Of a stretch of DNA of 64,000 bases, positions 18,055 to 27,238 are shown in pieces (the first letter of the stretch is position 1; each line of letters opens with the position of its first letter). The notes beneath the pieces were generated by a model. That model did not search any database. It was not told the origin of the DNA and worked only from the letters and a program-made list of their open reading frames with translations. This stretch comes from Taishania sp045629585 (lineage in GTDB: Bacteria > Bacteroidota > Bacteroidia > Flavobacteriales_D > Crocinitomicaceae): NCBI GenBank assembly GCA_045629585.1, contig JAZQRM010000048.1, positions 30,175 through 94,174 on the forward strand. Direction: 5' to 3'. A program made the position numbers and the translations under genes.

Positions 18055-18228
18055 CAAACCTAACCTAACCTACCTTTTACAACTAAACCTGACCAAATAT
18101 AGGACAATTTTTTATTATTTAAGCATAAAAGCAACCTAAATATTAAAAAAAGTTAATTCGTTTTATTTTGAACGTATTTACAGTACTATAAGTTTTTGGT
18201 TAAAAATGAGAATATTTAATTAGTTCAT

Positions 18229-18236
18229 TATATTTG
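18229..18236 (+). promoter_or_regulatory. Predicted -7 box for fabG (TATATTTG)
   Basis: Perfect TAnnTTTG, 16 nt before the fabG ATG. Confidence 0.5.
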
Positions 18237-18252
18237 GACAGAATTTAAGGAT

Positions 18253-19002
18253 ATGAGTTTACTACAAAATAAAGTTGTTTTAATTACTGGTGCCTCTAGA
18301 GGTATTGGTAAAGCTATTGCAGTTGAATGTGCAAAGCAAGGTGCTAACGTTGCCTTTACTTATTTATCTTCAGAAGAGAAAGCAAAAGCTTTGGAGGCTG
18401 AATTAGCTGTTTTTGGAACTAAAATTAAAGGGTATAAATCCGATGCTGCATTATTTGATGCTGCACAGCAGTTGGTGGATGATGTAGTTGCAGAATTTGG
18501 TACGATAGATGTGTTGGTGAATAATGCGGGTATTACACGTGATACTTTGTTGATGCGTATGTCAGAGCAACAGTGGGATGAGGTAATTAACACGAATTTG
18601 AAATCAGCTTTTAATTTAACAAAAGCGGTCCAAAGACCTATGTTGAAAGCCAAATCTGGATCAATCATTAATATGTCTTCAGTTGTTGGTTTGACAGGTA
18701 ATGCTGGTCAGTCTAATTACGCTGCTTCTAAAGCTGGTCTAATTGGTTTCTCTAAATCAATAGCGCAGGAATTAGGTTCACGTAATATTCGTTGTAATGT
18801 GATTGCTCCTGGTTTTATTGAAACGGAGATGACAGAAGTTTTAGATGAAAAGGTGGTAGCTGAGTGGAGAAATACTATACCATTGAAAAGAGGTGGTAGA
18901 CCTGAAGATGTAGCTAATATGGTAGTCTTCTTAGGCTCAGATCTTTCAACATATGTAACTGGTCAAACATTAAATGTTTGTGGAGGAATGGTTATGAACT
19001 AA
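18253..19002 (+). CDS. fabG: 3-oxoacyl-ACP reductase FabG
   Basis: 249 residues, a standard short-chain dehydrogenase. It reduces 3-oxoacyl-ACP with NADPH in fatty acid elongation. Visible: the cofactor motif TGASRGIGKA (about residues 12-21), NNAG near residue 91, and the catalytic Ser-Tyr-Lys set in NMSSVVGLTGNAGQSNYAAS followed by Lys. The C-terminus ends CGGMVMN, typical of FabG (DGGMVM in E. coli). It stands alone with its own promoter and a bidirectional terminator after it, so it is outside any fab cluster here. Confidence 0.93.
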   Translation: MSLLQNKVVLITGASRGIGKAIAVECAKQGANVAFTYLSSEEKAKALEAELAVFGTKIKGYKSDAALFDAAQQLVDDVVAEFGTIDVLVNNAGITRDTLLMRMSEQQWDEVINTNLKSAFNLTKAVQRPMLKAKSGSIINMSSVVGLTGNAGQSNYAASKAGLIGFSKSIAQELGSRNIRCNVIAPGFIETEMTEVLDEKVVAEWRNTIPLKRGGRPEDVANMVVFLGSDLSTYVTGQTLNVCGGMVMN

Positions 19003-19018
19003 TCATTAATAGCTATTT

Positions 19019-19047
19019 AAAAAGGGGAGTTTTTGCTCCCCTTTTTT
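19019..19047. terminator. Bidirectional terminator between fabG and the ABC transporter gene
   Basis: Stem AAAAAGGGGAG (19019-19029) / CTCCCCTTTTT (19036-19046) with loop TTTTTG. T-rich tracts lie on both strands, and the two gene ends converge here. Confidence 0.88.
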
Positions 19048-22000
19048 ATTTTACCTCAGCTTTTCTATGCGTTGAAACTCTTTTTATTTCTCTTATTTTA
19101 AGGTAGGATTGTATAAGTTTACCGAATATTAATGGTAATTTGAAAGCTAAAATTAGATACAATAAAATAGAAAATAACCATACGATTAGCATGTTAACCC
19201 AGTAGGTGTCGAGTTGTAAATTAAATATTTTCTTCGTTTTTACATATTGTGGTGCGTCTAATATACGAGTTGTATGTTGTTGATAGATAGGGTCTGATAA
19301 TTGAATTATTCTTTTCTTTTCCTTATCAACTTTAACTTTTTCTAAATTATATTTATTGGTTACAGTATATATCAACTCTTCATTATTATATTGTTGATTT
19401 AATTTCTTTAAATCTGAAGTTGGAATTCCATTTCGCAGTTCGTCTAATTTTTGCGTCCAATGTATGTAGACTTTATTATAAGCAGTTTGTAATTTTTTTA
19501 GATGTAATAAAGTTTCCTTTTCGTTAATTTGATCGGATTCAATACAAGTCGTACAAATTAATTTTGTCCATTTTTTGTTCTCTTCTACAATTTCATTCTT
19601 AACTATTTGTTGGGACAACGAATCTTTCTCCTGTAATAAAAGATGCATTTGTGGTAGCCAAAATTCACTTTTCCAATTAGCTTGACTTCGATGAAATTTA
19701 GCCTCGTAAAACTTTTTTTCTAACGGATTATTTGTCGTTAAATCTACAGCAAGTGCTTCAAAAGCCCATCGTGATGCCATCAAATTCCCAATCCAAGGAA
19801 CCTCGTTATTCGATTTGATCCAAGGATGCATTCTATCATACCTTACTATTAATCCTGAAAATATTATTTGTGGTATAATGATAATAGGTACAGTTATATA
19901 AATCACTTTTGTGGATTTGAATAACGTTGATATGGATAAACCTAACATATTAGCCCATACTGATAGCGAAAACAAGACAAACCAATAGGGAAGAAATGAG
20001 TGCATTAATCCGATGGTATAAGCTGATATAAGTGCATATAATAAACTCTGAACACCCGAAATAATTACGAGTGTCGTAATTTTAGCGAGTAAATAGCTAT
20101 TCCAACTTAAATGTAAATAGCGTTGCCTTTTTAGTATTTTTAAATCTTTAAAGATTTCTTCTGCTGACATGGTTGTACCAAAGAAAATGGCCACAAGTAC
20201 ACTGACAAAAAGGTAAGAGGGAATATTCGTGTTTGTGAAAAAATTGTAACCTTCTTCTAATTCACCTGTGTATTCTTTCAAAAAAGCGGCTAATAAAAAA
20301 CCAATTATGGGTGCTTGAAGTAGCATGACAACCATAAATTGCTTGTTCTTTACTTTAGCAATTGCATCACGGATGAAGAATGTTTCGAATTGTTTTATTT
20401 TGGATGGCTTTTTAATCTTTGGTTCTAGAGGAACCAGATCAATAATGTCATTTTTTTTATTTATTCGGTTTTGGATAAAACGTTCATTCCATATTTTTGG
20501 ACTAGTTTTTCGTTCAATCGTTTGTTTTCCTGATTCATCTAATACGCGTGCATCTATTATTTCAAATATAGATTCAGGGTCAGTTGTGTAACAAGTAGGA
20601 CACTCTTCGACATGTTTACCAACTTGATCTGCTGTGGACTTAAAGTATTTTAAAGCGTCAAGAGGTTTGCCGTCAAATGTTAAATATCCACCATTGTCCA
20701 AAATCAATATTCGATTAAAGAGCTTAAATATTTCTGATGATGGTTGATGTATTACTACAAATATTAATTTTCCACTAAAGGTTAGTTCTTTTAGATAATT
20801 CATTATTTCCATTGAACCTTTGGAGCTTAATCCTGAGGTGGGTTCATCAATAAAAAGAATGTCTGGGTTTTGTATTAATTCTAATGCTATGTTTAAACGT
20901 TTTCTTTGTCCACCAGAAATAATTTTGTCTATTTTATTTCCAACTTTAAGATCTTTTATTTCGTATAAACCAAAGTTCTTTAATAGACGTTGTACTTTTA
21001 ATTTTATTTCACCGTTGGATGCATTTGCAAAACATAATTTAGCTGTGAAAAATAGATTTTCGTAAACGGTTAACTGATCATTCAATTGGTCGTTCTGAGG
21101 TACATAACCAATGATTCCTTCTAGTTGATTAAAGGAGTCATAAACATTTACACTATTGATGGTCACTGTGCCGGTGGTGGGCTTTAATGTCCCATTAAAT
21201 AATTCGACGAGTGTAGTTTTTCCAGAACCCGATAACCCCATTATTCCTACCAGTCGGCCTGAATTAAATGTTGATGTTATTGGTTGAATAATTGTTTTAT
21301 TTGTGAATTTTGATTTAAAGGTGATGTTATTGGCTTTAAAAACAATCTTCTCTTTGATTTTTAGTTTCAGAAAGCGATTTAGAATATCGCTTTGATAGAG
21401 TTTTGGTGTAGGGCCACATTGTATAAATGCACCAGACTGCATGAGAATGGTCTTACTAGCATCTACAGTGTTTGAGTTTAAAGTTAGAGGGTCGGGACCA
21501 AAGTAGCGTGCAATGACGATATTTACAGAGTGTAAATAACCAAAAAACACTTTTCCTTTTAGATCTCTAACATATAAATAACTGGCTTTGTTGTTTCGTT
21601 CATTTGTCCCGATCAAAATGTTCTTGGGGAGATCTTCTTCTAATAAGGGATTTAAAATAAATTTCTGTATTAGTGCGGCATCCGTTTTGTCTAGATGAAA
21701 AGAGTCTGTTAATGTACTTAAAAAGTCCATTGTTGAATCCGTAATATTATCTTGCAGAGCAATTAGCTCATTAATTCGGATATATGCGTAAAATTTTTGT
21801 CTGAAGTTTAATTCGCGGTTTATTTCATCGCAAATACGTAAAGCCTTAACAGAATTAAGGCTTGTACGTTTACTATTTGTTTGCTCTTCAAAATTTGAAA
21901 ATTTCTTCCGTTTACCCAGTAATTCATAATACTCAATAAAAGTATTAAGATACATGTCTATTTGTGAAGGGGCAATCTCGTGTTCAATAAAATTCCTGAC

Positions 22001-22114
22001 CGAATCGAGGTATTCTATTTGTTTTTTTAGCTGTTGGAATTCATCCGAATAGGCCTCTAGTCGTGCAACAATTGCAAATAGCTGCATCTGCGCTTTGAGC
22101 ACACTTTCCGTCAT
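19046..22114 (-). CDS. ABCG-type transporter, ATPase fused to permease, with TerB-like N-terminal region
   Basis: 1022 residues. Region 1 (about 1-165) is helical, and part of it (LIALQDNITDSTMDFLSTLT) has the look of a TerB-like domain. After a beta-rich linker (about 165-265) comes an ATPase with Walker A GLSGSGKTTL, Q-loop GYVPQNDQ, signature ISGGQRKRLNIALEL, Walker B ILFIDEPTSGLSS and H-loop VIHQPSS; the SGGQRKR signature is ABCG-like. Cysteine pairs follow (ECPTC about residue 508 and CTTC about 835). The permease has about six hydrophobic segments from about residue 600. It lies 5 nt after a small secreted-protein gene, the last gene of a three-gene operon. Export of a lipid or envelope component is plausible, but the substrate is unknown. 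Confidence 0.8.
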   Translation of the reverse strand: MTESVLKAQMQLFAIVARLEAYSDEFQQLKKQIEYLDSVRNFIEHEIAPSQIDMYLNTFIEYYELLGKRKKFSNFEEQTNSKRTSLNSVKALRICDEINRELNFRQKFYAYIRINELIALQDNITDSTMDFLSTLTDSFHLDKTDAALIQKFILNPLLEEDLPKNILIGTNERNNKASYLYVRDLKGKVFFGYLHSVNIVIARYFGPDPLTLNSNTVDASKTILMQSGAFIQCGPTPKLYQSDILNRFLKLKIKEKIVFKANNITFKSKFTNKTIIQPITSTFNSGRLVGIMGLSGSGKTTLVELFNGTLKPTTGTVTINSVNVYDSFNQLEGIIGYVPQNDQLNDQLTVYENLFFTAKLCFANASNGEIKLKVQRLLKNFGLYEIKDLKVGNKIDKIISGGQRKRLNIALELIQNPDILFIDEPTSGLSSKGSMEIMNYLKELTFSGKLIFVVIHQPSSEIFKLFNRILILDNGGYLTFDGKPLDALKYFKSTADQVGKHVEECPTCYTTDPESIFEIIDARVLDESGKQTIERKTSPKIWNERFIQNRINKKNDIIDLVPLEPKIKKPSKIKQFETFFIRDAIAKVKNKQFMVVMLLQAPIIGFLLAAFLKEYTGELEEGYNFFTNTNIPSYLFVSVLVAIFFGTTMSAEEIFKDLKILKRQRYLHLSWNSYLLAKITTLVIISGVQSLLYALISAYTIGLMHSFLPYWFVLFSLSVWANMLGLSISTLFKSTKVIYITVPIIIIPQIIFSGLIVRYDRMHPWIKSNNEVPWIGNLMASRWAFEALAVDLTTNNPLEKKFYEAKFHRSQANWKSEFWLPQMHLLLQEKDSLSQQIVKNEIVEENKKWTKLICTTCIESDQINEKETLLHLKKLQTAYNKVYIHWTQKLDELRNGIPTSDLKKLNQQYNNEELIYTVTNKYNLEKVKVDKEKKRIIQLSDPIYQQHTTRILDAPQYVKTKKIFNLQLDTYWVNMLIVWLFSILLYLILAFKLPLIFGKLIQSYLKIREIKRVSTHRKAEVK

Positions 22115-22119
22115 CTATT

Positions 22120-22545
22120 TTATTTTTTAAACCCAATTAACATGACCACACATCCTGTAAACTTCTTGTCAGCATCTAAACCTGTCTCAATAATTACAGG
22201 TATTGTTTTAGGAACCTTAAAATCCCAATATGGAGCGTTCTTATGGTCTGAATTACGATAGATTATGTTACCGTTTAAATCTTTAACTGTAAAAATGGCG
22301 TAGTTGTCATTTTTTCCCGCATTTGCGACAATTCGATATGTTGTACCTCCATATAAGGTAACGTTGTATTCAGCTGTTTGTCGATCTAAAAAAGCGGCAT
22401 AAACCTGACCATCTGATGTGAATTGGGAAACCCCACGTTCATCTTTAAAATATTTCTCACAATTTTTTAAGATTTGGTCACATTCTTGACTAAATAACAA
22501 AAAAGGAGCAATTGAAAGTATGATAAGTGCAATAAATCTGGACAT
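22120..22545 (-). CDS. Small secreted protein of unknown function
   Basis: 141 residues. A signal peptide (about 1-19, ending LLFSQ) is followed by two Cys (QECDQILKNCEKYF) and a compact beta-rich domain with RTAEYNVTLYGGTTYRIVA and an extracellular-type strand GNIIYRNSDHKNAPYWDFKV. It begins 2 nt after the upstream lipoprotein gene and ends 5 nt before the ABC transporter gene. The family is not recognised; the domain resembles proteins that bind lipid or sugar in the periplasm only in a general way. An accessory partner of the transporter is inferred from context. Confidence 0.75.
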   Translation of the reverse strand: MSRFIALIILSIAPFLLFSQECDQILKNCEKYFKDERGVSQFTSDGQVYAAFLDRQTAEYNVTLYGGTTYRIVANAGKNDNYAIFTVKDLNGNIIYRNSDHKNAPYWDFKVPKTIPVIIETGLDADKKFTGCVVMLIGFKK

Positions 22546-22547
22546 AA

Positions 22548-23423
22548 TTATTGAATGATTAGATTACGAATAACAGCAATTTTTTGTTGGATATCGAGTA
22601 ACGTTTTTTCAGAAACTTCAAACGAAATAGAATGGTTCAAAGTAGTTAGTTTATTAGCGATATCAATTGATGGTTCACTATATGTATAGTGCATTGATAT
22701 GTTTTGATACGAATTATTTAAGTCGTTAAAGGCATTTACAAATTTGGGTAATTCATCTGCTATATTCTGCTCGTTCAAAATGCTCAAAATTGTTTCTAAT
22801 GTTTGTTTTTGCTCTGCAATTCTTTCAACTAATTCTGGTTTCTTGAGTGTCACAGCTAGGTTTGAAGCAATATGTATTGTTTCTACCCAACCTCCGATTA
22901 ATATTAAAAGTGAGGTTTCAACTCGATCGTTGTTTTTTAAATAGGAGTCTGCATTTTTGAATGCTTCTGATGATAATTGTATTAATGAATCTGTTGTTGA
23001 TATATTTGATTCATAACGTTGAATGAATGTTTTATTAAAATTCTTATCTAAACCAAGTTGAGTTGATAATTTTTCTACTGACATTAAATATTTAACAATT
23101 CTAGAGTTATCCTTGTAAAAAGAGGCATAACCTAAGTCAGCTGCTAGAACTCCTAGATATAACGCTTGTGTATATTCGTGGTTTAACTCTTCAATAGTCG
23201 GTTTGTCTATTAATAACTCCGGAGCATAAGGAGTTTTAAGTTCTTTCAGCAATAGGGTTGTTAAAATGGGGGACGGAATGCTGTATAATTTCCCGTTAAA
23301 ATTGGTTTGGAGTAATGTTTCTGGATCAAGCTCTTTTTCGACACTTGAGTTATCCATGTTGTTATTACATGAAAACAACAAAAATCCTAACCCAAAAAAT
23401 AAATAGCGATATAAGGAATTCAT
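22548..23423 (-). CDS. Lipoprotein of unknown function, first gene of the ABC operon
   Basis: 291 residues. A lipobox at FLLFSCNNN marks the mature N-terminus (Cys about residue 19). The rest is mainly helical, with a segment GVLAADLGYASFYKDN and a membrane-peripheral stretch TSLLILIGGWVETIHIASNLA near residue 170. No enzyme motif is seen. Lipoprotein, small secreted protein and transporter are packed with spacers of 2 and 5 nt, so a joint envelope function is likely. A perfect -7 box lies 21 nt upstream. Confidence 0.75.
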   Translation of the reverse strand: MNSLYRYLFFGLGFLLFSCNNNMDNSSVEKELDPETLLQTNFNGKLYSIPSPILTTLLLKELKTPYAPELLIDKPTIEELNHEYTQALYLGVLAADLGYASFYKDNSRIVKYLMSVEKLSTQLGLDKNFNKTFIQRYESNISTTDSLIQLSSEAFKNADSYLKNNDRVETSLLILIGGWVETIHIASNLAVTLKKPELVERIAEQKQTLETILSILNEQNIADELPKFVNAFNDLNNSYQNISMHYTYSEPSIDIANKLTTLNHSISFEVSEKTLLDIQQKIAVIRNLIIQ

Positions 23424-23444
23424 AAACTAGTGATTTAGATGGGC

Positions 23445-23452
23445 CAAAGCTA
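23445..23452 (-). promoter_or_regulatory. Predicted -7 box for the lipoprotein/ABC operon (TAGCTTTG)
   Basis: Minus-strand TAGCTTTG, 21 nt before the lipoprotein ATG. Confidence 0.5.
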
Positions 23453-23515
23453 ATGATTTATTCTAATTTTAGTGACTTAGCCTATATATTTTTACGACAA
23501 CCAATGAATATTCCT

Positions 23516-23523
23516 TAAATTTG
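23516..23523 (+). promoter_or_regulatory. Predicted -7 box for hemB (TAAATTTG)
   Basis: Perfect TAnnTTTG, 18 nt before the hemB ATG. It is divergent from the lipoprotein operon promoter about 65 bp away. Confidence 0.55.
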
Positions 23524-23541
23524 ATTTAAAGTTTACAAGTT

Positions 23542-24519
23542 ATGTTAATCAGACCTAGAAGAAATAGAAAATCGGCGGTTATTCGTTCGATGGTGGAGGA
23601 AACAAAATTAGGGACAGAGCATATGATTTATCCCTTATTTTTGAAAGATGGAAAAAACGTACAAGAAGAAATAGGTTCAATGCCAGGTAATTACAGGTGG
23701 TCGGTAGACCGGTTGTTGCCAGAAATTGAGGAGTGTATGGAGTTAGGTGTAAAAGTATTTGACTTATTTCCTGCTGTAAATGAAGATTTGAAAGATAAAG
23801 TTGGGTCTTACAGTTATGCGGATGAAAATTTTTACTTGCACGCAATTCGACAAATTAAAGAGCGGTTTCCCGAAGCTGTTTTAATGAGTGATGTGGCATT
23901 AGATCCTTATTCTTCTGATGGTCATGATGGTTTGGTTGATGGTTTTGGACGTATTTTGAATGATGATACTTTACCTATTTTGGATAGAATGTCTTTAGCA
24001 CAAGCCCAAGCTGGAATTGATATTATCGGACCTTCAGATATGATGGATGGACGTGTTGCTTCCATTCGTGGTATTCTAGATGATAATGGATATACTGATG
24101 TCTCCATTATGTCATACACGGCAAAATATGCTAGTGCTTTTTATGGTCCTTTCAGAGATGCGTTAAAATCTGCGCCAAAAAGTGGAGATAAGAAAACTTA
24201 TCAAATGAATCCAGCGAATAAGAAAGAGGCGTTGTTGGAGGCTGAATTGGATTTTCAAGAAGGTGCTGATATGTTGATGGTTAAGCCGGCCTTGTGTTAT
24301 TTAGATATTATTCATATTTTAAAAGAAAACTTTCCTATTCCTATTACTGCTTATAATACAAGTGGTGAAGTAGCTATGGTTTATGCCGCAGCTCAAAATG
24401 GATGGTTGAATTATGATATGGCAGTCTATGAAATGTTGTTAAGTATTAGACGTGCTGGTGCTGATGGTATATTAACATACTTCGCGAAAGATTTTGCTAA
24501 AATGGTGAAAAATAAATAA
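23542..24519 (+). CDS. hemB: Delta-aminolevulinic acid dehydratase (porphobilinogen synthase)
   Basis: 325 residues. It condenses two 5-aminolevulinate molecules to porphobilinogen in tetrapyrrole synthesis. Schiff-base lysines lie in YTAKYASAFYGPFRDA and DMLMVKPALCYLDII. The metal-site loop is MSDVALDPYSSDGHDG, where Asp replaces the three Cys of the zinc-dependent enzymes (as in the Mg-type enzyme of Pseudomonas), so this should be the zinc-independent class. It heads an operon with an M50 protease gene (1-nt gap) and an Smr gene. Confidence 0.96.
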   Translation: MLIRPRRNRKSAVIRSMVEETKLGTEHMIYPLFLKDGKNVQEEIGSMPGNYRWSVDRLLPEIEECMELGVKVFDLFPAVNEDLKDKVGSYSYADENFYLHAIRQIKERFPEAVLMSDVALDPYSSDGHDGLVDGFGRILNDDTLPILDRMSLAQAQAGIDIIGPSDMMDGRVASIRGILDDNGYTDVSIMSYTAKYASAFYGPFRDALKSAPKSGDKKTYQMNPANKKEALLEAELDFQEGADMLMVKPALCYLDIIHILKENFPIPITAYNTSGEVAMVYAAAQNGWLNYDMAVYEMLLSIRRAGADGILTYFAKDFAKMVKNK

Positions 24520-24520
24520 G

Positions 24521-25471
24521 ATGTCTGATTTTGAACTTTATCCCGAAAAGCCTTCATTAATTGAAGTGAAACGCAGAAATAACTGGGCGGTAACTTTATT
24601 CTCTATGGCGCTTTTTGTGCTAATTTTCTCCTACATCTTTGAAGATCAAATGAACGTCATCTTCTTTCTAGTTGGCGTTCTGTTTATCCATGAATTAGGA
24701 CATTATTGGGCTATGAAACATTTTAAATATCGAAATGTTAGAATGCTCTTTATTCCCATTCTAGGTGCTTTTGTTCATGGAAAAAAAGATAAATATTCAC
24801 AAAAAGAATCTCTATGGGTGATTTTGTCTGGGCCATTCCCTGGTATACTGTTAGGTGTTCAATGTGTTTTGTTAAGTGAATATTTCAATTGGTCAGCACT
24901 TTTCCTTTTAGGAATTATTTTTTTACTATTAAATGTTTTAAATCTTTTACCAATTGACCCTCTAGATGGTGGCCAGCTAGTGCGCTCGTTGTTTTATTCA
25001 AAATCAAATCTCTTTTTATTGATTTTTTCTTTATTGTCTTCCATTTTAATGATTTTCATTGGCTTTTGGTTAAGCAGTAATTTGTTAATCTTATTTGGTT
25101 TTTTCATGGGGATAAGGGTACGTAGTATTCAGAAAAAACGCGATTTACAACATGTAATGGATAATCAAGGGATTCAATATGAAAAGGCGTATGATGAACT
25201 GTCTAATCAAGATTTCTTTAAGATAAAAAACATTCTTTTGAATCGTAATTCTTCTTTGCAGAAATATACGGAGATCGCAGAGAAAGAGGAAGTTGATGAT
25301 CTATTAGCACATCAAGTTAATAATGCATTAACACCACCGATGAAAATTGATGCCTCTTTATTCTTTAGAATTGTTTTACTTGGATTTTGGATTTTAGCGC
25401 TTTTCTCACCTATTATACTTTATTTTGTGGTTGATCATAATTGGATGAATTATGCAGTTCGAAATTGGTGA
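24521..25471 (+). CDS. Site-2 protease-like M50 family membrane metallopeptidase
   Basis: 316 residues. Zinc motif HELGHYW lies in the second membrane segment (near residue 57) and the second motif NLLPIDPLDGGQ near residue 140 supplies the conserved Asp. At least five hydrophobic segments are evident, with a cytosolic loop between the fourth and the C-terminal one. S2P enzymes cut membrane-spanning substrates, often anti-sigma factors or other regulators. No partner gene is adjacent, so the target is unknown. It sits 1 nt after hemB and overlaps the next gene by 20 nt. Confidence 0.88.
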   Translation: MSDFELYPEKPSLIEVKRRNNWAVTLFSMALFVLIFSYIFEDQMNVIFFLVGVLFIHELGHYWAMKHFKYRNVRMLFIPILGAFVHGKKDKYSQKESLWVILSGPFPGILLGVQCVLLSEYFNWSALFLLGIIFLLLNVLNLLPIDPLDGGQLVRSLFYSKSNLFLLIFSLLSSILMIFIGFWLSSNLLILFGFFMGIRVRSIQKKRDLQHVMDNQGIQYEKAYDELSNQDFFKIKNILLNRNSSLQKYTEIAEKEEVDDLLAHQVNNALTPPMKIDASLFFRIVLLGFWILALFSPIILYFVVDHNWMNYAVRNW

Positions 25472-25991
25472 TGAAGTTGTTTTCCTACATGAAATTGGTG
25501 GAGGGGTTATAAAGCGAAAGGTTGGGGTAATGTATTTCGTTGAAGACGAGACAGGCTTTGATCGACCTTTTGAAGCTAAGTTTTTAGGGAAAAAATATAG
25601 TGCTAAAATTAAGCATCAGCCATCTATTGAAGAAGTAATCGCTGAAAAGGAAGGTAAGGTTCAAAAAAAGAAGTCACCTAAAGCCATTAGAAAGCATGCT
25701 GAATTCTGGGAAATAGATTTACATTTTGAAGAGATCGCACCTTCCAATAAAGGATTAAGTAACACCGAAATTTTAAACAAACAATTAGCCGTTTTTAGAC
25801 GCTTTTATTTTGACGCAAGGTCAAAAAAAGTCAGAAGAATTGTTATAATTCATGGAGTTGGAAAGGGAGTTCTCAGACAAGAAATACGCGTGTTTTTACA
25901 AGGACAAGAAGGTGCTACTGAGTTTTTAGATGGTGCGTATTCAAATTATGGATTTGGTGCTACACAAGTAGAATTGAGATACAACTATTAG
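25452..25991 (+). CDS. Smr-domain protein (DUF2027-type)
   Basis: 179 residues. The N-terminal half is a small beta domain (FEIGDEVVFLHEIGGGVIKR) as in DUF2027; the C-terminal half (about 95-179) is an Smr domain with the helix RRFYFDARSKKV and the conserved HGVGKGVLRQEIRVFL segment. Smr domains bind and cut nucleic acid structures; the free-standing role in Bacteroidota is not well understood. The start codon lies inside the M50 gene (20-nt overlap), so translation is coupled. The next gene is convergent, with a 3-nt gap between stop codons. Confidence 0.82.
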   Translation: MQFEIGDEVVFLHEIGGGVIKRKVGVMYFVEDETGFDRPFEAKFLGKKYSAKIKHQPSIEEVIAEKEGKVQKKKSPKAIRKHAEFWEIDLHFEEIAPSNKGLSNTEILNKQLAVFRRFYFDARSKKVRRIVIIHGVGKGVLRQEIRVFLQGQEGATEFLDGAYSNYGFGATQVELRYNY

Positions 25992-25994
25992 ATT

Positions 25995-27107
25995 TCATTC
26001 TACTTCTTTTAATAATTCCTCATAGAGCATTTTGGATTCTTCAGTTTGTCCCAGATGGTTTAGAAGTAGAATCTTTGCATATCTCGCATATTCATCTTTG
26101 GGATTTTCTTTTAGGACTTTATTCGCTAATTTCATTCCATATTTATAATCTTTCTTGTTTTGTCCTCTCTCAGCAATGTTAAAAGCGATAGGCGCTAGAT
26201 CGGTTGTTTTATCAACCTTTTTTGCTGTTTTTTTATAGAACTTTATTAGTTCAGGTATTCTGTCATTTTCAGCAAGATAAAATGCGTATAAAGCATTATA
26301 GGATTTATCTTCTTTTGTTATTTTTATCTTAGAAGTAAGTGTTTTAAATGCATCATCTGTTTTATAATTATCTATATTAAAGAAAATTTCAAAAGAGGCG
26401 ATTTTATAAGGGAAATCTTCTTGAAAGGTCAATGAAAAATTTTGCTTATTTGCTAGGTATGTTTCCCAATTGTTTAAAATGTAATTTCTAATTGTAGAAT
26501 CTTCCATTTGTATCATAGAAACAATTAAATCTTCATTCTGCATAGAAAACCAATTCTTTTGTCTTTTTAAATAGTTTTTCCCTACTTCCAACAATTCTGG
26601 AGAGTCAATTGAAATTAGAGAATTGATGTACTTCAATGTTATCTCATCATCCAATGGATTTGCAGCATATTGTTCAGATAATCCTTTGACATTTTTTCTT
26701 GGATTTAAAGCTGTTTCTCCTGCTATAATTAATTCAGATGCACTCATATATCCAAGTGATGTATGTACTAAAACACCATCACCATCAATGAATAGAAAGG
26801 TGGGATAAGCTTGGACGTTATATTCTTTTGCAAGCATTAATCCTTCGCCTTTTTCCATGTCAATTTTCGCGTTTATGAAGTTTGCATTATAAAATTGACC
26901 TACGTTTTCTAAAGGGAATACTTTCGTTGACATCATCTTACAAGGTCCACACCAAGTTGTGTAGGCATCTAAGAAGAGAATTTTTTGTTCTGCTTTAGCT
27001 TGAGATTTTAGTGTTTCCCAGTCTGAATTAGAGAATTGTATTCCTTGAGCAAACGAATATGCGGTGAAAAATACCGCGCAAAAAGCGATTATAAAGTGTT
27101 TTGTCAT
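25995..27107 (-). CDS. Secreted thioredoxin-fold protein
   Basis: 370 residues. Signal peptide about residues 1-20 (ending SFAQG). A thioredoxin domain follows (about 22-140) with the redox motif WCGPCKMM and a cis-Pro segment YPTFLFIDGDG. The remaining C-terminal 220 residues are helical, with TPR-like pairs near the end (KDEYARYAKILLLNHLGQTE). It probably acts in the periplasm as a thiol-disulfide reductant; the helical part may bind client proteins. It is transcribed alone. Confidence 0.85.
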   Translation of the reverse strand: MTKHFIIAFCAVFFTAYSFAQGIQFSNSDWETLKSQAKAEQKILFLDAYTTWCGPCKMMSTKVFPLENVGQFYNANFINAKIDMEKGEGLMLAKEYNVQAYPTFLFIDGDGVLVHTSLGYMSASELIIAGETALNPRKNVKGLSEQYAANPLDDEITLKYINSLISIDSPELLEVGKNYLKRQKNWFSMQNEDLIVSMIQMEDSTIRNYILNNWETYLANKQNFSLTFQEDFPYKIASFEIFFNIDNYKTDDAFKTLTSKIKITKEDKSYNALYAFYLAENDRIPELIKFYKKTAKKVDKTTDLAPIAFNIAERGQNKKDYKYGMKLANKVLKENPKDEYARYAKILLLNHLGQTEESKMLYEELLKEVE

Positions 27108-27238
27108 ATGTTTTTCTAGTGAAGAGACTTTAATTAGAATACGTTTTGTTTCTAATTGGTCGTAAAATTATTCTTTATTGTTGACACTTAAACAAGTAGA
27201 AATACTATTGTTAACAATAATTTGTAATTAATAGTGTG

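Noticed and set aside
18057..18074. Telomere-like CCTAA repeats after the porin gene
   Set aside because: Only about three units in a bacterial intergenic region; probably chance or part of the hairpin area.
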